A DNA stretch of 64,000 bases from assembly GCF_900141845.1 (NCBI RefSeq), contig NZ_FQZB01000010.1, positions 1 through 64,000 of the forward strand, read 5' to 3'. A program made the translations under genes and the position numbers. The stretch comes from Clostridium cavendishii DSM 21758. GTDB taxonomy: Bacteria; Bacillota; Clostridia; Clostridiales; Clostridiaceae. The number at the start of each line of letters is the position of its first letter. Position 1 is the stretch's first letter. A model generated the notes under the pieces. The model searched no databases. It worked only from the letters and a program-made list of their open reading frames with translations, and was not told the DNA's origin. Positions 1 to 7,340 of this stretch are shown in pieces.

Positions 1-74
1 TGGAGCGGGTGATGGGAATCGAACCCACGTAACTAGCTTGGAAGGCTAGGGCTCTACCATTGAGCTACACCCGC
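1..74 (-). tRNA. tRNA-Gly (anticodon TCC)
   Basis: Read on the minus strand, the sequence folds as a cloverleaf: acceptor GCGGGTG pairs with CACCCGC, the D arm is AGCTCAATGGTAGAGC, and the T arm contains GGTTCGATTCC. The anticodon loop CTTCCAA has TCC in the anticodon position, which gives glycine. The 3' CCA is encoded (TGG at 1-3). It lies 5 bases downstream of the tRNA-Pro gene and is probably cotranscribed with it. The cluster may continue beyond the left edge. Confidence 0.95.
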
Positions 75-79
75 TTAAG

Positions 80-156
80 TGGTCGGGGTGACAGGGATTG
101 AACCTGCGACCTCATGGTCCCAAACCACGCGCGCTCCCATCTGCGCCACACCCCGA
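80..156 (-). tRNA. tRNA-Pro (anticodon TGG)
   Basis: The minus strand gives a 77-nt cloverleaf with acceptor TCGGGGTG / CACCCCGA, T arm GGTTCAATCC and encoded CCA (TGG at 80-82). The anticodon loop TTTGGGA has TGG in the anticodon position, which gives proline. It is the first visible gene of a tRNA transcript that also includes tRNA-Gly. Confidence 0.95.
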
Positions 157-200
157 AGTGTTGCTGCCTACTAAGCTGTTACTTCTTAGCGACAAAGATT

Positions 201-229
201 ATTCTACACGATATAAACTCTTTCGTCAA
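201..229 (-). promoter_or_regulatory. Predicted sigma-A promoter of the tRNA-Pro/tRNA-Gly transcript
   Basis: On the minus strand a TTGACG box (224-229) lies exactly 17 bases upstream of TAGAAT (201-206), about 45 bases before tRNA-Pro. This is a near-consensus vegetative promoter. The rest of the gap from 157 to 485 is AT-rich and shows no supportable gene. Confidence 0.65.
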
Positions 230-485
230 CACCTTTTTTTATTTCCAATGAAAACTCTGTCAAGTCTTACTACCACTATGTTTTATTACAATTCAAGCTT
301 AAACATTGTTAAAGTTTAAATTTTAAAACATTAAAGAATTTTCAGAATATTTATTTTCAAAAATCATATTACAATATATATTATGATTTAATTTTTCTAT
401 CTAATTATTAAACAAATCGTATATTTACTTCCATAAAAATATATTTTTCTCATTATAACTCCTATTTAAATATTAAGGACAGAAA

Positions 486-959
486 TTACAATTCTATTAT
501 ATATGGATATATTGGTCTATTTTTCTCAATTTCAATAAACGCCATAGTATGCTTAGATAGTTTTGGTAAAGAAGCACTGCCTGGATTAATAAGCCAAATA
601 TTATTATTTTCATCTATACTTGGAATATGATTGTGTCCAAACATTACTCCATCTACCCCAAGTTCACATGCTCTTAAATAGATTCTATTAAGATCATATT
701 TTACACCATATTTATCACCATGAGTTATTAGAAATTTTTTATCTTCTATCTCTATTATCTGTTCTTTCAATTCTTTTGTATCAAAATCACAGTTTCCTTT
801 TACTCCATATATTTTCCCACTAAATCCTTCAGCAATATAATATAAATCCTTTATATTGTCCCCTAAATGGATAAGCATATCTGCTTTTTGTATCCTTGCT
901 TTTACCTTATCCATAAAGCTAGTAAAATTATGTGTATCACTAACAACAGCTACAACCAT
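486..959 (-). CDS. YfcE/MJ0936-family metallophosphoesterase
   Basis: This 157-aa cytosolic protein belongs to the calcineurin-like phosphoesterase superfamily. All metal-ligand motifs are present: D8-T-H10, G33-D34-N35, G55-N56-C57-D58, T79-H80-G81-D82 and G108-H109-N110-H111. The length is usual for the YfcE/MJ0936 phosphodiesterase family, whose members hydrolyse phosphodiester bonds in a metal-dependent way. The physiological substrate is not known and cannot be read from sequence. It is the last gene of a minus-strand operon that starts with an AIR-synthase-like gene and continues through rph and rdgB. It starts 23 bases after the rdgB stop. The operon position suggests nucleotide or RNA metabolism, which is an inference. 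Confidence 0.85.
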   Translation of the reverse strand: MVVAVVSDTHNFTSFMDKVKARIQKADMLIHLGDNIKDLYYIAEGFSGKIYGVKGNCDFDTKELKEQIIEIEDKKFLITHGDKYGVKYDLNRIYLRACELGVDGVMFGHNHIPSIDENNNIWLINPGSASLPKLSKHTMAFIEIEKNRPIYPYIIEL

Positions 960-982
960 AGTATTCCCCCTTATATCTATTC

Positions 983-1597
983 TTACTTTAGAAAATTCTC
1001 TAAAGCAGCCCTAATCTTATTTAAGGCTTTTCCTCTATGACTTATTAAATTTTTCTCTTTGCTCGTCATTTGAGCAAAAGTCTTATTAAAATCTTTTACA
1101 AAAAATATAGGATCATAACCAAATCCAGAAGATCCACTATAAGTTTCTGTTATTTCACCATGTGTTCTTCCTTCTACTTTTATTTCTTCTAAGTTATCTG
1201 TTATTAGAACAATTGAACAAACAAAACTTGCTCCTCTTTGTTCTTTTTCTACGCCTCTTAAATTATTTAATAATTTCTCATTATTTTTTTCTGAATTTCC
1301 ATGTTCTCCTGCATACCTTGCCGAATACACACCAGGTTCTCCATTTAAACATTCCACTTCCAGTCCAGAATCATCAGACATAACAATAAAGTTACTCTCT
1401 CCATTTTCAAGTAAATATTCAGTTATTACCTTAGCTTTCTTATATGCATTTTCTTCAAAAGTTTTCCCATCTTCTTCAACATCAATAAATATTCCTGCAT
1501 CTTTTAATGAAACTATCTCTACATTTAGATTATTTAAAATCTCTTTTATTTCTTTTACCTTATGTTCATTATTCGATGCCACTATTACCTTCTTCAT
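983..1597 (-). CDS. rdgB: XTP/dITP diphosphatase (RdgB/HAM1 family)
   Basis: The product is a 204-aa house-cleaning pyrophosphatase that hydrolyses non-canonical purine nucleotides (XTP, dITP, ITP) to monophosphates, so that they do not enter DNA or RNA. Family marks are the N-terminal SNNEHK nucleotide-binding motif, the SDDSGLEV stretch with acidic metal ligands, GVYSARYAG, and SHRGKAL near the C-terminus. The frame is open 10 codons further upstream, but the ATG at 1597 is the better start: it follows GGGGGAG by about 11 bases and overlaps the rph stop in a TAATG arrangement, which suggests translational coupling. Fusions or tight clusters of rph with rdgB are common in Firmicutes. Confidence 0.92.
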   Translation of the reverse strand: MKKVIVASNNEHKVKEIKEILNNLNVEIVSLKDAGIFIDVEEDGKTFEENAYKKAKVITEYLLENGESNFIVMSDDSGLEVECLNGEPGVYSARYAGEHGNSEKNNEKLLNNLRGVEKEQRGASFVCSIVLITDNLEEIKVEGRTHGEITETYSGSSGFGYDPIFFVKDFNKTFAQMTSKEKNLISHRGKALNKIRAALENFLK

Positions 1598-2352
1598 TAA
1601 TCTATAACTCCCCCTGTTCCAATCCAAAGTGAATCCATCTTAAGACTTTCCTTTTGCATATGAATCATTTGCTTTATTCCTTTTTCAGCTAAATCTAATA
1701 ATTCATTTAAAGTATTTCTAGAAAATGACTTTTGTTCACCTGTCCCCTGAACTTCTATATATTCTCCCTCATCTGTCATAACAATATTCATATCTACCAT
1801 TGCCTTAGAATCCTCTTCATAACAAAGGTCTAATAAAATTTCATCATCTACTATTCCAACGCTAATAGCTGTTACAAAATTTCTTATAGGGTATATTTTA
1901 AATGGATTTTCCTTATGTAATTTATTCACAGCATCTACCAATGCTATAAATGAACCTGTTATAGCTGTGGTTCGCGTACCTCCATCAGCTTGTATTACAT
2001 CACAATCTATCCATATAGTTTTTTCACCTAAAGCTTTTAAATCTACTACAGTTCTTAAAGCTCTACCTATTAACCTTTGAATCTCCATAGTTCTTCCATC
2101 TATCTTAAGTTTTGAAATATCTCTTACTTTTCTAGTTTGTGTACTTCTTGGAAGCATATTATATTCAGCTGTTATCCATCCTTCACTTTTGCCTTTTAAA
2201 AATGGTGGTACCTTTTCTTCTATAGATGCATTACAAAGTACTTTTGTATCTCCAACTTCTATAAGAACTGACCCTTCTGCATATTTTGTATAATTTCTAG
2301 TTATTTTAACTGGTCTTACTTGATCTTTTTTTCTTGATTGACCTCTCAACAC
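1597..2352 (-). CDS. rph: Ribonuclease PH
   Basis: RNase PH is a phosphate-dependent 3'-5' exoribonuclease that trims the 3' ends of tRNA precursors; it works as a hexamer in the cytosol. The 251-aa length is normal. Diagnostic stretches are RPVKITRNYTKYAEGSVL, the arginine-rich MLPRSTQTRKVRD, IDGRTMEIQRLIGRALR, the phosphate-binding segment VIQADGGTRTTAITG, and EVQGTGEQ. The start is GTG at 2352 or the adjacent TTG at 2349. Both are served by a GGAGGGAG ribosome site, and TTG has the more usual spacing. The gene follows the AIR-synthase-like gene and overlaps rdgB by one base. Confidence 0.95.
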   Translation of the reverse strand: MLRGQSRKKDQVRPVKITRNYTKYAEGSVLIEVGDTKVLCNASIEEKVPPFLKGKSEGWITAEYNMLPRSTQTRKVRDISKLKIDGRTMEIQRLIGRALRTVVDLKALGEKTIWIDCDVIQADGGTRTTAITGSFIALVDAVNKLHKENPFKIYPIRNFVTAISVGIVDDEILLDLCYEEDSKAMVDMNIVMTDEGEYIEVQGTGEQKSFSRNTLNELLDLAEKGIKQMIHMQKESLKMDSLWIGTGGVID

Positions 2353-2371
2353 AATCTCCCTCCAAGAATTA

Positions 2372-3349
2372 TTACTTTATATTAAATAAGTCATCTGTTT
2401 CTGGTGCGTCAATATATATTTTTTCACCATTATACATCATAACTTTATTACTATCTGTAATTTTCCCAATTATATCAGCCTTTATGTTATTTTTATTTAA
2501 TTCTTTAACTATATCCTTACCATATTTACTTGTCATAAGCATACTTCCTGAAGATATTAGTTTTAAAGGGTTTATATTAAACTCCTTACAAATCTTTTTA
2601 GTTACATCTTTAATAGGTAATTTATCATAATTAACTTCGAAACCTACATCCGAAGCTTCACATACCTCCCATAATGCACCTAAAAGACCTCCCTCAGTTA
2701 TATCGTGCATTGAATTAACACCAATTTCACCAGCTATAACACCTTCTTTTACAACGCTTATGTTATTTATCATTTTTAATGCTTCATTATATTCAGAAGT
2801 AGTTAATATTTTTTCACATCTTTCTTTATGATCATTAGCAAGTATAGCTGTTCCTTCAGAAGCTAAATATTTAGTAACTATTATATCATCCCCTACCTCT
2901 GCAGTTGATGATGCAACAGCCTTTCCACTAATACATCTGCCAAATACAGTACATGATACAACCATTCTGGTTACAGCTGAAGTTACCTCTGTATGACCTC
3001 CAATTATTTCGACATTTAATTTTGTAGTTTCTTCATTAATTTCTTGCATTACTTTATTAATATCTTCTAATGTAGCATCCTCAGGTGCTAATATAGTTAC
3101 AGTTATTCCAAGTGGCTCCACTCCACTTGAAGCTATATCATTACAATTAATATGCACAGCTAATCTACCTATATCTTTAGTAGTTCCTGTTATTGGATCT
3201 GTTGATATTACACATTCATAATCTCCAAAATTCACAACCGAACAATCTTCGCCTATTCCACTTCTTATTCTTACCTCTTCTCTTTTTACTGTATTATTTC
3301 TGTTTATCAGATTTTTTAAATCTGTCCAATTTAATTTACCAATTTTCAT
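2372..3349 (-). CDS. AIR synthase-related protein (PurM/HypE/SelD-like fold)
   Basis: This 325-aa protein belongs to the PurM-like ATP-binding superfamily (AIR synthase, HypE, thiamine-monophosphate kinase). Typical features are the GIGEDCSVV segment, the acidic STDPITG loop, a NCNDIASSGVEP stretch resembling the HypE/PurM nucleotide-binding region, GGHTEVTSAVTR, and MHDITEGGLLGALWEV in the C-terminal domain. Related clostridial proteins are annotated as hydrogenase expression/formation protein HypE-like, but no other hyp gene is nearby, so that role is not supported here. The open frame extends 15 codons upstream; ATG at 3349 is preferred because GAAGGAGA lies 8 bases before it. It heads the rph-rdgB operon and diverges from the gene at 3443. 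Confidence 0.75.
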   Translation of the reverse strand: MKIGKLNWTDLKNLINRNNTVKREEVRIRSGIGEDCSVVNFGDYECVISTDPITGTTKDIGRLAVHINCNDIASSGVEPLGITVTILAPEDATLEDINKVMQEINEETTKLNVEIIGGHTEVTSAVTRMVVSCTVFGRCISGKAVASSTAEVGDDIIVTKYLASEGTAILANDHKERCEKILTTSEYNEALKMINNISVVKEGVIAGEIGVNSMHDITEGGLLGALWEVCEASDVGFEVNYDKLPIKDVTKKICKEFNINPLKLISSGSMLMTSKYGKDIVKELNKNNIKADIIGKITDSNKVMMYNGEKIYIDAPETDDLFNIK

Positions 3350-3442
3350 AAAAAAATCTCCTTCTATATATTCTAAAAAAGGTCTTATTATCATAAAATT
3401 CTCATATTATTATATCAATATTACTTTTATGAGGTGAATATC

Positions 3443-4963
3443 TTGAGATATATAGGACCCTTCTTTAGAATGAATTCCTTATCTACTAAAGAAATAGAAA
3501 ATCAATTGTTTTTTCTATCTAGAGAAGCTATTAAACACATAGTTTTAGAATCTAAATGCGGAATTGTTACTTCATCTAAAAGTTCAAAAAAATTTCTTTC
3601 CAATAATGATATTAACATATTAAAAGATTTTTCTCCACTTTTATGTCTCTACAAAAAAGCTACTCCTAAAATTTATTCTGTCAAGCATTCTAAAGCTTGG
3701 CAGGAAGATAGTTTTAAGAAAGAGATTCTTTGTTTTCCTAATGCTTTAATGACATTATCTTTATTAGAGCTAACAAGCTACTATGATAAATTTAAAAACA
3801 TTAATGAAGAACTTCATTCATTTGCTAACCTTTATAAAAGCATTGCAAAATTACAATTAGATTTTTATTCTTCATATTTAAGAAATAGTGAAGGCATATT
3901 TGTAGATAAGAAAAATTCCAATGAATCTCTTAGTAGTGAATATAATTTAGTTGAAAAGGATAGAAAATTTAAATTTTCAGACCAAGCTATTATGATGGTA
4001 ACTTATTATTTATATTCTATAACTTGCCCTTTAGATAAGGATTCTGAAAACTTCAAAATCTTTTCACTAGATATACTTAATATGTTTGTTTCTTATAAGG
4101 AAGAAATATACAATCTTTCTTTTGAAGAATGTTCTAAAATATGTTTTGCCTTTAATGTGATGTATAAGTATTATCCTAATAATGAATGTAAACTATTTTT
4201 AATTGACATTAGTGAATTCTTAATATCTAAATCCAATGAATCGCCTCTTTCTACTGATGAATTAGAATTATCATGTTTTACAGCTTTAAATTTACTTTTA
4301 TCTTATAAAAATACTAATATTTCATCCTTTAAAGATTATTTCGAAGATATTACTGCTAATCATAGAAAACTTTATGATTCTGAAAATGGAATATTCTTTA
4401 ATAGTGATGATAAAAAAGAATGTAAATATACAAGTTCTGAAGTAACTTTATACTATTTAAATCTTCATATGTATGATAAGCATATAGATTCTTCAAAAGA
4501 ATTAAAAACAACCCTAGGTAATCTTTACAAACAATTTTTTGTTAACTCAGGCATGGTAGTTTCATGGCCTGAAGCTCCATCTTTAGATTCCATAGAACGT
4601 TATACTAACTTTTCTTTAAAATTTGAGGATTTGTTAGAAGAAACTATGTTTAGAATGCCAAATTTAGTTTCCTCTGATGTTAATGGAATGGCTCCTGTAT
4701 TTAACAAAACAATTATCTATTCTAAGAAAAAAGAATGTTTCTTATCTGGTAGAAATACATTTGATAGTAGTAAAAATATGCTTATTATATATCTTATATT
4801 ATTCTTCATAAAAGAAAATTGTTTAAATTCTCTTATTAAGACAATGGATATAGTAACTAGGGAAGAACTTTCTTCTAAAAATGAACAAAACGCTTTTAGA
4901 TCTTTAAACCAAATTACTGAAGAATATACTGTTATTGTTGATAATAAAAAAGATACTCATTAA
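3443..4963 (+). CDS. Conserved hypothetical protein, helical repeat-like
   Basis: I do not recognise this 506-aa protein as a characterised family. It is the only plus-strand gene in the first 6 kb. No signal peptide or membrane segment is visible, so it is probably cytosolic. It is rich in Lys, Asn, Ser and amphipathic helices. Two segments look related: YLRNSEGIFVDKKN near residue 145 and LYDSENGIFFNSDD near residue 315. Such NGIF turns between helices recall alpha/alpha-toroid proteins, but this is only an impression. The start is taken as TTG at 3443 because GAGGTG lies 6 bases upstream; a GTG at 3434 is in frame but lies inside that ribosome site. A strong bidirectional terminator follows the stop directly. 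Confidence 0.7.
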   Translation: MRYIGPFFRMNSLSTKEIENQLFFLSREAIKHIVLESKCGIVTSSKSSKKFLSNNDINILKDFSPLLCLYKKATPKIYSVKHSKAWQEDSFKKEILCFPNALMTLSLLELTSYYDKFKNINEELHSFANLYKSIAKLQLDFYSSYLRNSEGIFVDKKNSNESLSSEYNLVEKDRKFKFSDQAIMMVTYYLYSITCPLDKDSENFKIFSLDILNMFVSYKEEIYNLSFEECSKICFAFNVMYKYYPNNECKLFLIDISEFLISKSNESPLSTDELELSCFTALNLLLSYKNTNISSFKDYFEDITANHRKLYDSENGIFFNSDDKKECKYTSSEVTLYYLNLHMYDKHIDSSKELKTTLGNLYKQFFVNSGMVVSWPEAPSLDSIERYTNFSLKFEDLLEETMFRMPNLVSSDVNGMAPVFNKTIIYSKKKECFLSGRNTFDSSKNMLIIYLILFFIKENCLNSLIKTMDIVTREELSSKNEQNAFRSLNQITEEYTVIVDNKKDTH

Positions 4964-5007
4964 AAAATACTAAGCTTATAGGTTATCCTGTAAGCTTAGT
5001 ATTTTTT
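4962..5007. terminator. Bidirectional rho-independent terminator
   Basis: AAAAAATACTAAGCTTA (4962-4978) is perfectly complementary to TAAGCTTAGTATTTTTT (4991-5007), giving a 17-bp stem with A and T tracts. It overlaps the stops of both convergent genes and serves both strands. Confidence 0.93.
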
Positions 5008-6602
5008 CATTCCATTTCAACATCTTTAAATAATATATTCCCGTTACCATCTAAGCTAATATCTTTTATTCTATCTGATTTACACCAAACCACATTATTG
5101 AAATAAAGCGGTATAAATGGTAGTTTCTCTTTCAATATTCCCTCTGCTGTTGCTATATTTTGCATCAATTCAGCTTTATTACTATTTGAATCTAATTTTC
5201 CAACAACCTTACTATAAGAAGAATCAGAAAAACCTCCTAAAGTATTTTCACCTTTGTTCCACTCTTTTAAAAAGCTTATTATATTGTTAGAATCAACATC
5301 ATAAGTTTTTAAATACATAGTATATTCTTTACTATCTATAACATTTTTTATTTCTTGCTCATTATAAAAATTAATATTTATTTTCAACCCATTATTCTCT
5401 TGTAATTTTTTTTGAATAAAAGTTAGTAAAATTCTACTCTCACTGTTATCTACTGCTATTAAATTAAGCTTACCTGATTTAACTTTTAATTTTTCAAATA
5501 TATCATTTGCTTGTTTTTTGTTAATTTCTTTTTGTTTACTATTATCAGTTATATTTGAATTTGTCATAAGAGATTTGTCTGGCTTTTCTCTTCTTACAAA
5601 ATCTCCTAATGCAACCTCTTTAAAGTTATTTTTCACAAGGTCAGAATCAAAAACTTCCCACATCAATGCTTTCCATATTCCTTTTCTAAACTCCAAATCA
5701 GATGCTATTTTATTTTGTTCATTAAATACCAACGTAACTAATGAATTACTTGGATAAATACTAAAACCACTGTTATTTTTAACTTTACTAATTGACGCTA
5801 CAGGTGGATTGAGTAATAAATCTATTTTACTAGTGTTAAATGCTGCAAAACCTAACTCATCGCCTTGTGTAAGTTTAAATTCAAGATTTTGTATTAGTCT
5901 TTGATTTCTTATATTATAGTTCTCATTAGGTACAACTCTTACCTTATCTCCTTCTGCTACATACTCTATTCTATATGCGCCTGTATATAATATGCTAGAA
6001 TACTCTTTAGAATAATTTTTAAGCTTATCATCTAAATTTCTAAGCCTATATCTAGGTTCTGTCAACATTTTTAGAAATCCATCATTTTTAGAATTCATTC
6101 TAAACTTAAGTTTATCATCACTAGGGGCTGATATTGCTACTCCTTTTTCAAAAGCAATTTTACCTTCTATATATTCACGAACTCCATAAATACAATATAA
6201 TTCTTTGTAAAAGTCTAAATTTTTATGATTATCTAATATGCCTTTAAAGAAGTTTACATAATCAGATGCCTTTATTTTTTTCCCATCACTCCATTTAGCT
6301 TTATCATCTATTACAAAAGTATATTCTATACCATCTTGTGTACACCCCCAAGCTTTAGCTATTGAAGGCAATATTGTTCCATCTTCATTTATTTCTACCA
6401 AACCATCAAATAATGAACAAATTAAATCATTTTCTCTAATACCAGTTTCATTAAGATCTAACGATTTTGGCATAGCTGTTGTTGCATATATTATGTATTT
6501 ACTTTCATCTTCTTCATTACTCTTTTTTCTTATTGTAATACAAGACATAAATGTTGTAGCTAAAAGTAATATACTTATTAAAACCATCAACTTTTTTTTC
6601 AT
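5007..6602 (-). CDS. Peptide/oligopeptide ABC transporter substrate-binding lipoprotein
   Basis: This 531-aa extracellular solute-binding protein of family 5 (OppA/DppA class) binds peptides at the outer face of the membrane. The N-terminus MKKKLMVLISILLLATTFMSC is a lipoprotein signal with the lipobox FMSC, so Cys21 should be lipidated. Family-typical stretches include AMPKSLDLNE, WGCTQDGIEYTFVIDDKAKWSDGKKIKASDY in the early lobe, and the C-terminal FIPLYFNNVVW. A GGAGAATTCTT site precedes the ATG. It stands alone with no permease or ATPase genes, and is only distantly similar to the OppA at 24259. It may therefore feed a shared importer, act as a sensor, or deliver ligand to the oppBCDF system further along. 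That partnership is inference. Confidence 0.85.
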   Translation of the reverse strand: MKKKLMVLISILLLATTFMSCITIRKKSNEEDESKYIIYATTAMPKSLDLNETGIRENDLICSLFDGLVEINEDGTILPSIAKAWGCTQDGIEYTFVIDDKAKWSDGKKIKASDYVNFFKGILDNHKNLDFYKELYCIYGVREYIEGKIAFEKGVAISAPSDDKLKFRMNSKNDGFLKMLTEPRYRLRNLDDKLKNYSKEYSSILYTGAYRIEYVAEGDKVRVVPNENYNIRNQRLIQNLEFKLTQGDELGFAAFNTSKIDLLLNPPVASISKVKNNSGFSIYPSNSLVTLVFNEQNKIASDLEFRKGIWKALMWEVFDSDLVKNNFKEVALGDFVRREKPDKSLMTNSNITDNSKQKEINKKQANDIFEKLKVKSGKLNLIAVDNSESRILLTFIQKKLQENNGLKININFYNEQEIKNVIDSKEYTMYLKTYDVDSNNIISFLKEWNKGENTLGGFSDSSYSKVVGKLDSNSNKAELMQNIATAEGILKEKLPFIPLYFNNVVWCKSDRIKDISLDGNGNILFKDVEME

Positions 6603-6761
6603 AAGAATTCTCCTAAATAAATTATAACTTTATTACTTATAATTGACATATAAGAAAAATATTAAACATTTTATTTTAGATTTTTCTCTCTTAATCCTTT
6701 ATAATATTTATATACATATGGTATAATCTATTTAAATTATTAATATCTTGGAGGATTACAT

Positions 6762-7031
6762 ATGATTTTAGTATTAGAAATTATAGGTATAATTTTCATG
6801 CTTACTTTAATCTTTGTGGCTGTGTGGGGCTTTATTTTAGCAAACCAATTTTATGCTCAAGCACGCTACCAAAATTATTTATTAGAAAAGCTTACTCAAA
6901 ATATTTATTTATTAGTAAAGAAAAACAATTCGTTAACATCCGGTACTAGTAATAATTCTAATGAAAATGTTAACTCTGAAAATATAGAACCACCTAATAG
7001 CATATTACAAGATGATAAACAAAATCCTTAG
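6762..7031 (+). CDS. Small single-pass membrane protein
   Basis: This is an 89-aa protein of unknown function. One strong membrane helix covers about residues 3-27, ending in WGFILANQFYAQ. The remainder is a hydrophilic, Asn/Ser-rich tail predicted on the other side of the membrane. A good TTGGAGG ribosome site sits 6 bases before the ATG, and a TATAAT hexamer occurs around 6722. The gene is followed at once by its own terminator hairpin. The translation signals and terminator make it a convincing real gene, although no family is recognised. Confidence 0.7.
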   Translation: MILVLEIIGIIFMLTLIFVAVWGFILANQFYAQARYQNYLLEKLTQNIYLLVKKNNSLTSGTSNNSNENVNSENIEPPNSILQDDKQNP

Positions 7032-7054
7032 CTTTTTAAAGCTAAGGATTTTTG
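7021..7054. terminator. Bidirectional terminator between convergent small genes
   Basis: AAATCCTTAGCTTT pairs perfectly with AAAGCTAAGGATTT across a two-base loop, with A-rich and T-rich flanks on both sides. It serves the plus-strand small membrane protein and the minus-strand gene ending at 7059. Confidence 0.9.
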
Positions 7055-7058
7055 TTAT

Positions 7059-7340
7059 TTATTTTACATAAGTATGCATAAAAAAGAATGCTAAACAAGC
7101 TATTATTGCACAGATTATACTATAAGTATATTTAGCTTTACCATTTTCATGAAATAAAAACCTAATTGCCCATAATATCATAGTTATACCTACGCCTAAT
7201 TTTATCATATAATAAGAATTAAACGCCTGACTTATATATATAAACTGATAGGTTGTAAGTAAGGTACATATAATTATTATACTTGTCATAGTAGCTGCTA
7301 TAAGACTCAATAACTGTATTATTTTTTTTAAATTATCCAT
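7059..7340 (-). CDS. Small three-helix membrane protein downstream of ligA
   Basis: This 93-aa protein has three predicted membrane segments, at about residues 10-30, 45-62 and 72-90. The second is preceded by a lysine and followed by RFLFHENGKAKY, a positively charged loop. No family is recognised. Its ATG overlaps the end of ligA by 8 bases, so it is translationally coupled to the ligase gene and belongs to the same transcript. A role in DNA repair is not implied by this. Confidence 0.7.
   Translation of the reverse strand: MDNLKKIIQLLSLIAATMTSIIIICTLLTTYQFIYISQAFNSYYMIKLGVGITMILWAIRFLFHENGKAKYTYSIICAIIACLAFFFMHTYVK

Noticed and set aside
98..319. 73-codon plus-strand frame
   Set aside because: Runs through the tRNA-Pro gene and its promoter, with no ribosome site.
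2372..3349. Assignment as hydrogenase maturation protein HypE
   Set aside because: No other hyp genes or [NiFe] hydrogenase in the window; only superfamily-level similarity is seen.
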